Position numbers and translations under genes: made by a program. From a bacterium (GTDB lineage Bacteria > SZUA-182 > DTGQ01): a DNA stretch of 64,000 nucleotides. This document shows, in pieces, positions 35,424 through 43,355 of the stretch. The notes under the pieces were generated by a model, which was given only the letters and a program-made list of their open reading frames with translations, searched no databases and was not told the DNA's origin. Numbering within the stretch: position 1 is the stretch's first letter; every line of letters begins with the position of its first letter. The stretch covers positions 45,177 to 109,176 of the forward strand of contig JBFLZW010000017.1 of assembly GCA_040755755.1 (NCBI GenBank). The letters run 5' to 3'.

Positions 35424-38400
35424 TTAGTAACTCTCCTGCTGTCTGGCTGTCTCCATGAGCATTCGTGCCTGGGTGTTGTCCGGCTCAAGTCGAAGGACTT
35501 CTTCCAGTTCTTCCAGGGATTCCCGGTAGTTTCTCCGATACATGAGGGCCAGAGCCAGGTTATAATGAATTTTCGGATCCTCCGGAGCGACGTCCTCCGC
35601 CTTTCGCCATACTTCTACGGCCTTTTCAAAGTCTCCTTTCCGATAAAAGGCGGTGCCAAGGTTGATCAGTGCTTCCGTATGCGAAGGTGCCCGGTCAAGG
35701 ATTTTCTGCCATGACCGAATCGCCTCTTCGATATTGTTCTGCTTAAGATAGGCTGTTCCCAGGTGGAGACAGGCGTCATTCGAATCAGGATCAATTTCAA
35801 GCGCTTTCTTCCAGAGCATAATGGCCTCCGGATATCTCTCGGCCTGAAAGCTGACAGCGGCCAGGTTCATCAGCGGAACAGGGTCGGAAGGATCAAGACG
35901 GCGGGCTTCCTCCCATTCCACTACCGCCTCCTGGGCCCTGCCGAGCTCATCAAATAGAACATGTCCCATGATCAGATGCGCCTCCTTGTTATGGGGATCG
36001 ACTTCCACCGCTTTTTTCAAAGCGGCAAGCGATTTGTCAAAGGAGCGCAGACTCAGGTAGGTTTTCCCGATCGAGATGTAAACATCCGCTCTGGCCGGGC
36101 CTGTCTTGAGAGCGGTTTCAAAGTGATCAATCGCACCCTGATAGTCCTTGCGGGTGAAATGGGTCAGCCCCAGGCAATTCCAGGCATCCTGGTTGTTCGG
36201 AAAAAGCCTGGTAGCCTGGAGGTAGATATCCTGAGCCTTTTCGAGGTTACCTTCCTTGAACCATGCGGTTCCCAGATTAACCAGGGCTTCTGAATAGCCC
36301 GGCTTTATCTTCATGGCTTTCTGAAAGGCGTCTTTGGCTTTGTCATACGATCCCTGTGCCAGAAAAAGACTGCCAAGGTTATTATGGGCCTCGGCACTGT
36401 TTGGATCTATGGCCGCAGCCTGAGAAAACTCCCGAAGAGCATCTTCCATCTTCGAGCGGTGAAAATAAATCACTCCCAGATTATTGTGTGCTTCCAGGTG
36501 GTTTGGTTCAAGCTTCAGGACCTGGGTGAAGTATTGATATGCCTCTTCCAGATATTTATTCGCTTCTTCCAGCCTTCCCCTCTCAAGGGCCATTTCACCC
36601 AGCAGGTTTATGGCATCGCCATAATCCGGATCAAGCTCGATGGCAGATTTGGCCGCTGAAATGGCCTCATCTTTTAATCCCATCTCCTTATAGACCACAC
36701 CCAGGTTATAATACACATCTGCATACTTGGCTTCCTCCAGGGCCAGTTTAAACTCCTTGAGCGCCTGATCAAGCTGGCCAAGCTGATGGTAAACGATGCC
36801 AAGGTGGTTACGGGCCTCCAGATAGCCTGGCTGCAAGGCCAAAAGATGGAGGAATCTGTCCCGTGCCTGTTCATATTTACCCATTCTTTCCTCTACACAG
36901 GCAAGGTAAAAGGTGGCCGAGACATTTTCCGGGTTCGCATCGATTACTTTTTTAAATTCATTGTAGGCCAGTTCATAAGAGTCAAGATAATAATAGGAAA
37001 GTCCCCGGTCTATTCCGTCGATCAATTGGATCATATCTTTGGGATCGGGCCGTTTTTGAGAGTCTTGTGCCGGATCTTTTTTTGTGGACCGAAAGTAGCC
37101 CAATCCTTCAAGCCGGCGCAGGGCAGCATCGTTCTGGACGATCTGGGGCTGTCTTTTTTCCTTCCGGAGCTGTTCCTTGAGTGCTCCAAGCTTTTTTTCC
37201 CAGTCAATGGCAAGCTCAGGCTCTCCGGTCAGGAGATTGGAATTTTCTGCCGGATCTTTCAGCAGATGGTACAGTTCAGAGCGGGGAGCCTTGATATATT
37301 TCCAGTCCCCTGTTCTTATCCCTTCGATCCGGCTCCAGCCAAAATTAAGCTCCGGATACAATGTTTCACAGAATACTTCCTGATGAAGGGCCTGACACCC
37401 TCCCGATACCAGGGGAAGCAGGCTTTTTCCCGGTAAACCGCTCAAGGAGACTCCGTCAGGCTGGATTGAAAAAAGATCCATGATGGTCGGGAAGATGTCC
37501 AGGGTAGTAACCATCTGAGGTACTTTCTTTATCATTTTTTTTGCTGCCGGCATAAGCCCGGCGGGAGCCTTGATGATCAGGGGGACCCGAAGAGTTGCAT
37601 CGTAGATAAAAATCGTGTGGGTAGATTCACCGTGCTCACCCAGCCCTTCCCCATGATCCGCGGTCAAAACGACGACCGTCTTATCGGTCGCTCCCATTCT
37701 CTTGAGGCCGTCGAGCAAATCACCCAGACACTTGTCCGTATAGGCAATTTCTCCATCGTAGAGACGGTGCTTATAATTTTCCCTGAATGGAGGGGGCGGA
37801 AAATAAATCGCATGCGGGTCGAAGTAGTGAACCCAGAGGAAAAAGGGCTGGCTATGATTTTTCTCCAGCCACTCCAGGGCTGATTTGGTTACCTCCTCTG
37901 CTCTGCGCTCACTATCCATTGGGCTGGCCGATGACCTCTTCTTGCCCGGAAGAGAATCATTATAGGTGTCAAAGCCTTGATCCAGGCCGAACATGGAGTT
38001 CAGCACAAATGCTCCGACGCAGGCCCCGGTACGGTATCCATTTGATTTCATGACTTCAGCCAAAGTGACGACATCCTGCTGCAGAACAAAATTTCCATTG
38101 TTCCAGATACCATGCTGAACTGGATAGAGCCCGGTCATGATCGAAACATGGGACGGCAGAGTGATGGGAACAGGAGTAAGAGCCTGGGTAAAGAGAATGC
38201 CCTCCGATGCCAGAGAATCGATCGCCGGTGTATTCACATCCTGATAGCCGTAACAGCCCAGGTGGTCTGCCCGCAGGGTATCGATGGTGATGAGAAGAAG
38301 ATTATAGGCCGGTTTTCCCGGTTGAGGGGCTGCAGCCTCGCTCAAAGAAACGGGGCTGAGGAAAGAACACAGCAGAAAGAATAGATAAAATATGAATACT

Positions 38401-38432
38401 GGTTTTTTCATGGAGATCGTTCGCTTTTCCAT
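35424..38432 (-). CDS. Secreted alkaline-phosphatase-superfamily / TPR protein
   Basis: 1002 residues from ATG 38432; GTG 38447 and ATG 38411 are alternatives. Signal peptide about 8-32. Residues about 40-430 form a sulfatase-like domain with metal sites LLITIDTLRADHLGCYG, DPH and LTADHGEGLGEHGE. The nucleophile position in PITLPSHVSIMTG is Thr, not the Cys/Ser of CxPSR, and the Arg is His, so a formylglycine sulfatase is unlikely; phosphohydrolase or phospho-transfer chemistry is likelier. Residues about 465-1000 hold about fifteen TPR units. It closes the run of minus-strand Pro-rich genes and may handle or scaffold their products (inference). Confidence 0.88.
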   Translation of the reverse strand: MEKRTISMKKPVFIFYLFFLLCSFLSPVSLSEAAAPQPGKPAYNLLLITIDTLRADHLGCYGYQDVNTPAIDSLASEGILFTQALTPVPITLPSHVSIMTGLYPVQHGIWNNGNFVLQQDVVTLAEVMKSNGYRTGACVGAFVLNSMFGLDQGFDTYNDSLPGKKRSSASPMDSERRAEEVTKSALEWLEKNHSQPFFLWVHYFDPHAIYFPPPPFRENYKHRLYDGEIAYTDKCLGDLLDGLKRMGATDKTVVVLTADHGEGLGEHGESTHTIFIYDATLRVPLIIKAPAGLMPAAKKMIKKVPQMVTTLDIFPTIMDLFSIQPDGVSLSGLPGKSLLPLVSGGCQALHQEVFCETLYPELNFGWSRIEGIRTGDWKYIKAPRSELYHLLKDPAENSNLLTGEPELAIDWEKKLGALKEQLRKEKRQPQIVQNDAALRRLEGLGYFRSTKKDPAQDSQKRPDPKDMIQLIDGIDRGLSYYYLDSYELAYNEFKKVIDANPENVSATFYLACVEERMGKYEQARDRFLHLLALQPGYLEARNHLGIVYHQLGQLDQALKEFKLALEEAKYADVYYNLGVVYKEMGLKDEAISAAKSAIELDPDYGDAINLLGEMALERGRLEEANKYLEEAYQYFTQVLKLEPNHLEAHNNLGVIYFHRSKMEDALREFSQAAAIDPNSAEAHNNLGSLFLAQGSYDKAKDAFQKAMKIKPGYSEALVNLGTAWFKEGNLEKAQDIYLQATRLFPNNQDAWNCLGLTHFTRKDYQGAIDHFETALKTGPARADVYISIGKTYLSLRSFDKSLAALKKAVEVDPHNKEAHLIMGHVLFDELGRAQEAVVEWEEARRLDPSDPVPLMNLAAVSFQAERYPEAIMLWKKALEIDPDSNDACLHLGTAYLKQNNIEEAIRSWQKILDRAPSHTEALINLGTAFYRKGDFEKAVEVWRKAEDVAPEDPKIHYNLALALMYRRNYRESLEELEEVLRLEPDNTQARMLMETARQQESY

Positions 38433-38474
38433 AGTCTTAAAGGACACCTTTTATTTTCTCACCCTGCCCGGTTG

Positions 38475-38504
38475 AGCAGGCGGGACATGAACGTCCCGCC
38501 TGCT
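38475..38504. promoter_or_regulatory. Perfect 12-bp hairpin between the Pro-rich cluster and the phosphatase-TPR gene
   Basis: AGCAGGCGGGAC, six-base loop, GTCCCGCCTGCT. It lies in the leader of the phosphatase-TPR gene and 75 bp past the last Pro-rich gene. No T-tract. A candidate partial terminator or mRNA stabiliser. Confidence 0.5.
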
Positions 38505-38579
38505 GCCTGGACATTATACCGGAGCCTGGCCGCCGGAAACGGAAGACCGCTCCGAAAAATGAAAACTTCTGCCTCCGAT

Positions 38580-39317
38580 TTACAGAAGCACCAAACTAAA
38601 TACTCCCTCATCCAGTACCGGGATATTGGTACCGGTTACTGTATAATAGCCTGTCAGGGTAGTCGGGGAGGTAAGAACGCCATTTATGAGAAGGTCATAT
38701 CCAGTACCCAGAAATCCGCTTAAGGTAATGACGCTGTTGGCTTCTACCCCACTCACATTCACCAGAAAGTTCGCATACTTGCTCCCCGTGAGAATACAGG
38801 TGCCAACCGCGGTTCCCGTAAGTGGATCTACGGCTATATTCAGGGTCATCGGACCAGTGTGCCACAGGACAATATAGGCAATGTAAGTACTGGTCCACGT
38901 ACCCGTCCAGGTCCCTGTCTGGGCGGCTCTGCGCATGGGCAGGCCGGCAGATGAAGAAAGAGCGGGAGCAAGCGAGCTTGCTGCTGGAATTATGGAGGTC
39001 AAATACGGCACCTGGATTACCGGCCACGGGGAAACAGCCGATAGTGAATTCAAAGGCAAAAGGAAATTGAGAGGGTCGTAAAGTACAGGAAAGCTCAAAG
39101 GATCGAAACTGAAAAAGGAAGAACCTTCAGCAAAAGGAGTATACGGCAGGGGAGGAAGGAGAGCAGGAATCATTTGAGTAAAGGCATCCGACCTCAATCC
39201 GGTTAAGGGAGACAGGGTAACGCCGGAAAGCTGGGCATCGCCGGAAGATACACAGACCATCAGGGCGCAGACAAGAATAACGACAGATAATATGATGCAC
39301 CTTTTTCCTCTGATCAT
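38580..39317 (-). CDS. Exported Pro-rich protein with C-terminal GTW-x-GTWTST domain (paralogue A1)
   Basis: 245 residues; AAGGAT lies nine bases before the ATG. Signal peptide ends GDAQ. Residues 30-130 are a Pro/Leu/Phe/Ser-rich low-charge linker. Residues about 130-245 are a beta-rich domain that starts RRAAQTGTWTGTWTST and runs through YIVLWHTGPMTLNIAVDP, LTSPTTLTGYYTV and DEGVFSLVLL. The domain is nearly collinear in the two upstream neighbours. The pattern recalls calycin or lipocalin-type barrels, but I cannot assign it. 42 bp after the next paralogue; likely one operon. Confidence 0.85.
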   Translation of the reverse strand: MIRGKRCIILSVVILVCALMVCVSSGDAQLSGVTLSPLTGLRSDAFTQMIPALLPPLPYTPFAEGSSFFSFDPLSFPVLYDPLNFLLPLNSLSAVSPWPVIQVPYLTSIIPAASSLAPALSSSAGLPMRRAAQTGTWTGTWTSTYIAYIVLWHTGPMTLNIAVDPLTGTAVGTCILTGSKYANFLVNVSGVEANSVITLSGFLGTGYDLLINGVLTSPTTLTGYYTVTGTNIPVLDEGVFSLVLL

Positions 39318-39358
39318 AGCTGAATATCCTTAAACTTTGATGGAGTACATTAAGTGAC

Positions 39359-39910
39359 CTATAGTAAAACCGGAGACAGCAATGACAAATTGAATACTCC
39401 TTCATCCAGTACCGGGATATGGGTGCCTTCTACTACATAAAAGCCAGTCATCGTAGTCGGTGAGGTAAGAAGACAGGTCAAAACCATATTGTATCCGGTA
39501 GACAGAAGTCCGCTGACCGAAATAATGTCATTTACTTTCACCCCACTCACGTCAAAAGGAATATTTGCATACCGGCTCCCCGGGAGAACACAGGTACCGA
39601 CAACGGTTCCGAGCAATGGATCAACAACGATATTCAAAGTCATTGGCCCTGTATTCCAGAGGACGATAAAGGCGATATAGGTACTGGTCCAGGTGCCTAC
39701 CCATGTCCCTGACTGAGCAGCCGTACGGGTTGGAGCAGTCGCCACAGGTACTGGTGGAATAACAGGATAGCTGAAGGGAGCATACAGCAGAGCGGCAAAG
39801 GGGTCAAAAACGGGATAAACGGGATATTGAGCTTCACACAGAGGCAAACACATTATTGAGAAACAGGTAAAGATCAAAACAGATAACAAATACTTTTTCC
39901 CTCTAATCAT
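39359..39910 (-). CDS. Exported Pro-rich protein with GTW-x-GTWTST domain (paralogue A2)
   Basis: 183 residues from ATG 39910 (MIRGKKYLL), which matches the paralogue starts and has AAGGATG upstream; a longer frame to 39952 is less likely. Signal peptide ends CEAQ. A short YPVYPVFDPFAALLYAPF linker, then the domain RTAAQSGTWVGTWTST ... LLTSPTTMTGFYVV ... IPVLDEGVFNLSLLSPVLL. It is the shortest of the three because the linker is reduced. Confidence 0.85.
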   Translation of the reverse strand: MIRGKKYLLSVLIFTCFSIMCLPLCEAQYPVYPVFDPFAALLYAPFSYPVIPPVPVATAPTRTAAQSGTWVGTWTSTYIAFIVLWNTGPMTLNIVVDPLLGTVVGTCVLPGSRYANIPFDVSGVKVNDIISVSGLLSTGYNMVLTCLLTSPTTMTGFYVVEGTHIPVLDEGVFNLSLLSPVLL

Positions 39911-39979
39911 AATTGGATCATCCTTAAACGTTAAAAAATTCATGCTTCTCATAACCTGCCGGCTAACTATATGGCACAG

Positions 39980-40690
39980 CTATATAAGAACCGGAGCAAG
40001 CAGGCTGAGATCGAATATTCCCTCATCCACAAGATCGCCGGCAGCGGTTACCGCATAAAAACCGTTCATGGTGGTCGGTGAGGTGAGAACACAGGTTACA
40101 TCAATAAGAAATCCCAGCTTTGGAATCCCTTCCAGACTGATGATGTTATTCACCCTTACCCCGCTTACATCAAACGGAATATTGGTATATCTGCTTCCTG
40201 CGAGAAGAGCGGTACCGTAAACGGTTCCTAACAATGGATCTACAACAATATTCAAGGTCATTGGACCGGAGTGCCAGAGAACGATATAGGCAATCCAGGT
40301 ACTCGTCCAGGTGCCTACCCAGGTTCCTGTCTGGGCTGCTGTACGCGTCGGAGTAACAGCCGTAGTTGCAGGCAATATTGCCGGGGCAGGGAGTGGAGCA
40401 AACGGCAGCGTGGGGAGAGCCGGGTAGTAACTTGCACTGAGCAGAGGATCAAAAGGAGCGTAGAGCAGTGAGGCAAAAGGATCAAAAACAGGATAATAAC
40501 TGGCCGCTGTCCGGTATAATCCGGGAGAAAAAACATATGGATTAAAGAATCCCCCGTATCCAACGGCTGTACTGAGGGGAGGCAAAGTAGTGCCGGTATA
40601 CTGCGCATTACTCAAAGGTACACAAACCACAGACAGGGAAATTATAATCATAAAGACGGCTAGCACAATACCTCTTTTACCTTTGACCAT
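39980..40690 (-). CDS. Exported Pro-rich protein with GTW-x-GTWTST domain (paralogue A3)
   Basis: 236 residues, AAAGGAGG six bases before the ATG. Signal peptide ends SNAQ. The linker repeats YPVFDPFASLLYAPF, almost identical to A2. The domain reads RTAAQTGTWVGTWTST ... YIVLWHSGPMTLNIVVDPLLGTV ... VLTSPTTMNGFYAV ... DEGIFDLSLLAPVLI. First of the A group; a 17-bp hairpin separates it from the B group upstream. Confidence 0.85.
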   Translation of the reverse strand: MVKGKRGIVLAVFMIIISLSVVCVPLSNAQYTGTTLPPLSTAVGYGGFFNPYVFSPGLYRTAASYYPVFDPFASLLYAPFDPLLSASYYPALPTLPFAPLPAPAILPATTAVTPTRTAAQTGTWVGTWTSTWIAYIVLWHSGPMTLNIVVDPLLGTVYGTALLAGSRYTNIPFDVSGVRVNNIISLEGIPKLGFLIDVTCVLTSPTTMNGFYAVTAAGDLVDEGIFDLSLLAPVLI

Positions 40691-40800
40691 GATAAACCTC
40701 CTTTCTTACCAGGTATCTCTATACTCTCTCAAGAGCTCTTTTCATCAAATCTCTCATCTCTCTCAAAAACCCGTTCTGCCAAGCTAATTATGCATTGCGA

Positions 40801-40838
40801 AATTCCTCAAGATTCACCACAGTGAATCTTGAGGAATT
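40801..40838 (-). terminator. Perfect 17-bp hairpin between B-group and A-group genes
   Basis: AATTCCTCAAGATTCAC, loop of four, exact reverse complement to 40838, 16 bp past the stop of the 40.9 kb gene. Only a weak T-run (TTTCGC) follows on the minus strand. Likely a terminator or read-through attenuator that divides the cluster. Confidence 0.6.
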
Positions 40839-40853
40839 CAAGACACCTCCTGA

Positions 40854-41300
40854 TCAGATAAACAGATTCGATAATACCGCAAAAAGAAGCGGATTGGCTG
40901 TACTTAAAGCTGCCGGTGAATAAAGTGCCTGCGCATAGAGTGAGACAAGGCCTGAAACAATTGGACTTACTGAGGCAGTAGTTGTAGCCGCGGGTGGAGC
41001 TACCGTAGTAACGGAAACTACACCTGTTGTCGGATTGGTAATAATAATAGTAGCCGCAGGTGCCCTGGTTACCGGGATCGGCAGAGAGGCTGCCAGAACT
41101 GGATCAATATAGGGAGGAACGAATAAAGGTGGAGGAACGGGAGCATAGACCGGTGGAACCGGGGAAAAATATGGATAGGGGTAGAAAACAGGTACCTGGG
41201 ACATACATTTTGAGGAAAGAGAAAGAATACAAATAAAACAGAGACTAGCGATAGCTAATCTTAAAAGTAATTTAAGGCCTCTTACTTCTTGTTGTGACAT
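40854..41300 (-). CDS. Exported Pro/Tyr/Thr-rich protein (paralogue B1)
   Basis: 148 residues; GAGAGGG eight bases upstream. Signal peptide ends CMSQ. Mature N-part VFYPYPYFSPVPPVYAPVPP, then the motif TRAPAATIIITNPTTGVVSV, a Thr/Ala/Pro stretch and the ending ALSTANPLLFAVLSNLFI. The same ending (ANPLLFAYLSSL) occurs in B2 and B3. Nearly no charged residues in the mature protein. Unknown function; probably a self-assembling or membrane-associated structural protein. Confidence 0.82.
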   Translation of the reverse strand: MSQQEVRGLKLLLRLAIASLCFICILSLSSKCMSQVPVFYPYPYFSPVPPVYAPVPPPLFVPPYIDPVLAASLPIPVTRAPAATIIITNPTTGVVSVTTVAPPAATTTASVSPIVSGLVSLYAQALYSPAALSTANPLLFAVLSNLFI

Positions 41301-41316
41301 TGCTTAAACCCTCTCT

Positions 41317-41805
41317 CTAAATAAACAGCGATGATAAGTAGGCAAAAAGCAGCGGATTAGCGGTAGAAAGGGGAGCCGGTGCGTAGAGTGCGCCCGAATA
41401 AAGTACAGCCAGAATACTAAATAACGGTGAAGGAGCTGCCGTAGTAACTGTAGGTGTGGTAGTAGAAACAATTGTTGGTGCTGTAGTTGGAGTAACTACC
41501 GTTGGTGCTCCAATGACCACCGCCCCTGCCGTGGGACTTACCGCCGTGATTCCAGTGGAGAGAATAATCGTAGCCTGAGGTGCCCGTATATACGGCACCG
41601 GCGCGATCGGTACAGGAGGAAGCAGCGGATAGGGACTGTAACTCACGGGAGCAAATGGCGTAACTGGAAGAAATGGATCAAAATACGGGTTATAATATTG
41701 CCCCAGACCTTCCTGAAGAGCGATTCCCAAGATAAATATGCACACCAAGAAAAAGACTGCAAGCGATTTCTGAGCAAGGCTCATACAATAACCCTTCTTC
41801 TGCAT
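41317..41805 (-). CDS. Exported Pro/Tyr/Thr-rich protein (paralogue B2)
   Basis: 162 residues; AAGGAG nine bases upstream. Signal peptide ends EGLGQ. YYNPYFDPFLPVTPFAPV linker, then IRAPQATIILSTGITAVSP, a VVTPTTAPTIVSTTTPTV repeat, and the ending PLSTANPLLFAYLSSLFI. B2 and B3 share nearly identical central segments, which points to recent duplication. 17 bp upstream of B1. Confidence 0.83.
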   Translation of the reverse strand: MQKKGYCMSLAQKSLAVFFLVCIFILGIALQEGLGQYYNPYFDPFLPVTPFAPVSYSPYPLLPPVPIAPVPYIRAPQATIILSTGITAVSPTAGAVVIGAPTVVTPTTAPTIVSTTTPTVTTAAPSPLFSILAVLYSGALYAPAPLSTANPLLFAYLSSLFI

Positions 41806-41861
41806 AAACTTGATCTCCTTAGATTACGCACTTAGCAGGAATATAAGCTCTCTTTTGTCTG

Positions 41862-42347
41862 CTAAATGGTGAGCGATGATAAATAAGCAAAAAGCAGTGG
41901 GTTAGCCACAGAAAGAGGGCTTTCATAGAGAGCGCTTGCGTATAATATGCCCAGGATACTGATTAAAGGTGCAGGCGCTGCTGTGGTAACTGTCGGGACA
42001 GCAGTACTGACAACTGTCGGTACTGTAGTCGGCGTAACTACTGTCGGTGCACCAATGACCAGAGTTCCGGTAGTCGGACTTACCGCCGTAATTCCGGTTG
42101 AAAGGATAATGGTGGCATGAGGTGCTCTCATACCGGGCAGCGTTGGATATGGCACAGGGCAAAACTGGATCGAGGGGAAGAGAAGCGGTGGCGGCGGCGG
42201 AAGAAAAGGAGCATAGGTCAAGGGCATATAAGGAAGATATTGACAGGACCCCTTCTGAAGGCTGACTGCTAAGGTAAGAACACAAGATAACATAACAATT
42301 AGGAAAGATTTTCCAATGATACTCATAAAACAGCTCTTGTTGCGCAT
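41862..42347 (-). CDS. Exported Pro/Tyr/Thr-rich protein (paralogue B3)
   Basis: 161 residues from ATG 42347 (MRNKSCFMS), chosen for AGAGGAG nine bases upstream; an in-frame ATG at 42398 is unsupported. Signal peptide ends GSCQ. Linker YLPYMPLTYAPFLPPPPP, then MRAPHATIILSTGITAVSP, VVTPTTVPTVVSTAVPTV and SVANPLLFAYLSSLTI. Confidence 0.82.
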   Translation of the reverse strand: MRNKSCFMSIIGKSFLIVMLSCVLTLAVSLQKGSCQYLPYMPLTYAPFLPPPPPLLFPSIQFCPVPYPTLPGMRAPHATIILSTGITAVSPTTGTLVIGAPTVVTPTTVPTVVSTAVPTVTTAAPAPLISILGILYASALYESPLSVANPLLFAYLSSLTI

Positions 42348-42506
42348 AAATCTGTACTCCTCTACTTTTCGGAAAGTTATCTGAAGTGATACTTTCATTC
42401 AAACGTTTTCCAGCATCGGCAGTGTCCCTGTACTAATTTTGGACGACTAATGACCTGTCCCCAATTGTAGAGGGACACCACCTCAATTCTTCAGCCGATA
42501 CCGAAC

Positions 42507-42863
42507 TTATTCCGCAAGCGACAGGAACAGTATCAAAAATACCAGGGTGCTTGGTGTAAGAGACAATGTGCCAAGTGGTGCAGCCGCGGTGACGACCGGA
42601 GTTGTGGGAGCCAGAATAATAGTTGCCGCTGCAGTCCTGCTTGCTGCAGTTGGCAGTGCCAGGTATGGATCGAACAGCGGAGGAGCAAATACCGGAGCAG
42701 CCGGGAAATAAGGCACGGGAGGTACAAAGGCAAAGTATGGATCATAATACGGAGCAGGATAGGGAATAAATTGAGCGGAAACCTGTGTTGAAGTTAAAAA
42801 AATGACTGTTATGAGAAATATAATAAGGCAACTCATAAACCTTACTAAGCTAAACTGCTTCAT
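42507..42863 (-). CDS. Exported Pro/Tyr/Ala-rich protein (paralogue B4)
   Basis: 118 residues; AAGGAG before the ATG. Signal peptide ends QVSAQ, shared with B5. Linker FIPYPAPYYDPYFAFVPPV, then SRTAAATIILAPTTPVVTAA and the ending LTPSTLVFLILFLSLAE, a hydrophobic C-terminal helix with two acidic end residues or one (AE). Lacks the Thr-rich segment of B1-B3. Confidence 0.82.
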   Translation of the reverse strand: MKQFSLVRFMSCLIIFLITVIFLTSTQVSAQFIPYPAPYYDPYFAFVPPVPYFPAAPVFAPPLFDPYLALPTAASRTAAATIILAPTTPVVTAAAPLGTLSLTPSTLVFLILFLSLAE

Positions 42864-42983
42864 GTAAAAGATTCTCCTTAATCAAAGATTTTGTTAAAAG
42901 GAATAATCCTTTTATCAAGAGCCTGAGTAGTTACATTAAAAGTTAAACATAAACAGGGTAAAACATACGATACTTTCCATGTC

Positions 42984-43355
42984 CTATTCTTCCAGGGACA
43001 GATAGAGTATTAAAAACACAAGGGTGGTTGGTGTCAGAGCCAGCGTTCCAAGAGGTGCAGCAGCAGTGACTACCGGTGCTGCGGGTGTTAGAATTATCGT
43101 TGCTGCCGCAGCACGGCTGATAGGAGTTGGCAGAGCCGCCAGATATGGATCGAACAGGGGAACTGTAGGATAGAGAAGAGGAGGTGTAGGATACAATGAA
43201 ATCGGAGGCAATGGAAGTGGACTATAACCATAAAACGGGTCATAGTATGGCGATGGAAGAATCTGAGCAGAAACCTGGGTTGAAACAAGTAAAGCAGTAA
43301 CCATGAAGAAAATAATAAGACACGTTACATTTTTTCGTGAGCTAAATTTCCTCAT
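42984..43355 (-). CDS. Exported Pro/Tyr/Ala-rich protein (paralogue B5, first in cluster)
   Basis: 123 residues; AAGGGAG nine bases upstream. Signal peptide ends QVSAQ. Linker ILPSPYYDPFYGYSPLPLPP, then SRAAAATIILTPAAPVVTAA and LTPTTLVFLILYLSLEE. Close pair with B4. First gene after a large gene-free interval, so the cluster promoter should lie just upstream, on the minus strand above 43355. Confidence 0.83.
   Translation of the reverse strand: MRKFSSRKNVTCLIIFFMVTALLVSTQVSAQILPSPYYDPFYGYSPLPLPPISLYPTPPLLYPTVPLFDPYLAALPTPISRAAAATIILTPAAPVVTAAAPLGTLALTPTTLVFLILYLSLEE

Noticed and set aside
35424-38432. Annotation as sulfatase
   Set aside because: The formylglycine signature CxPSR is absent (TLPSH).
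38580-43355. Pro-rich family as exosortase (PEP-CTERM or IPTL-CTERM) substrates
   Set aside because: Their C-termini lack the PEP or IPTL motif, the TM helix followed by a basic tail, or both.
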